Part shown: in pieces, positions 63,958-64,000 of the stretch
Numbering within the stretch: position 1 is the first letter of the stretch
How the letters are laid out: each line of letters starts with the position of its first letter
Source: Schauerella fraxinea
GTDB lineage: Bacteria; Pseudomonadota; Gammaproteobacteria; Burkholderiales; Burkholderiaceae_B
DNA: 64,000 nucleotides
Direction of reading: 5' to 3'
Assembly (NCBI GenBank): GCA_030849965.1
Contig: JAVDKL010000003.1
Span: forward strand, 124,001 to 188,000
Made by a program: the position numbers and the translations under genes
The notes under the pieces: model-generated
What the model was told of the DNA's origin: nothing
The model's input: only the letters and a program-made list of their open reading frames with translations
The model's database searches: none

Positions 63958-64000
63958 CAGTGGCCACCCCGTTGCTTCATCTTGGGATCGAGCATGTCGC
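63957..64000 (-). CDS. Peptide-type ABC transporter permease (DppC-like), C-terminal end
   Basis: Only the last 14 codons are in the window: they read DMLDPKMKQRGGH then stop (TGA 63957-63959). That ending resembles the LGDWLRD-x-LDP-x-x tail of DppC permeases, and its place directly before the fused ATPase fits. The rest lies beyond base 64000. Confidence 0.7.
   Translation of the reverse strand, partial: DMLDPKMKQRGGH

Overview
The window is high-GC bacterial chromosome, dense with genes on both strands. It most likely comes from a beta-proteobacterium of the order Burkholderiales, perhaps near Alcaligenaceae. The signs are a Bug/TctC-type solute receptor, a Gram-negative general porin of the Burkholderiales type, DUF4148 small secreted proteins, a PqiB-like MCE protein, GcvA-like LysR regulators and two M81 (MlrC-like) peptidases. 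I see no rRNA, tRNA, CRISPR array, insertion sequence or prophage. Most of the window is metabolic, transport and sensory chromosome.

Layout. 1-8.3 kb: 3' end of cpdB; a LysR regulator divergent from an amidohydrolase plus Bug receptor pair; a GH15 glucoamylase-like enzyme; a membrane acyltransferase-like protein; a porin. 8.4-11.9 kb: a lipoprotein esterase, then an FMN riboswitch controlling stand-alone ribB, then a YpfJ-type zinc metallopeptidase. 11.9-17.2 kb: an M81 peptidase with an MFS transporter and a divergent LysR, another LysR and a DUF1127-like protein. 17.2-22.8 kb: an ABC-F ATPase, a DedA-rhodanese fusion, and a PQQ dehydrogenase co-directional with an unusual cytochrome c fusion. 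23.1-28.4 kb: a three-gene bacteriophytochrome operon (photoreceptor kinase, Rcp1-like receiver, multi-receiver hybrid kinase). 28.4-30.6 kb: two TetR paralogues and two DUF4148 paralogues that share four related palindromic sites.

30.7-36.8 kb: small enzymes and two tandem chemoreceptors. 36.9-42.6 kb: a GFA-family protein and a complete dipeptide-type ABC importer with fused ATPases. 43.2-47.0 kb: a LysE exporter, an acetyltransferase, a thioredoxin, a HigBA toxin-antitoxin pair and a lone TRAP receptor (DctP). 47.2-54.8 kb: a large autotransporter, a NarL-type regulator and two tandem hybrid kinases with an RpfC-like membrane input module. 55.2-64 kb: a parvulin, TRAP permeases DctQM without a local DctP, an M20 amidohydrolase, a PqiB-like MCE protein, and a second M81 peptidase inside a second dipeptide ABC operon that runs off the window.

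The most noteworthy points are these. The bacteriophytochrome has its chromophore Cys upstream of every canonical in-frame start codon. The TetR/DUF4148 cluster looks like a self-contained local regulon. The PQQ dehydrogenase carries the extra Asp associated with lanthanide use and sits next to a PF03640-like/cytochrome c fusion. The tandem RpfC-like sensors lack any nearby DSF synthase. Functions are inferred by reading the sequence; no database search was run.
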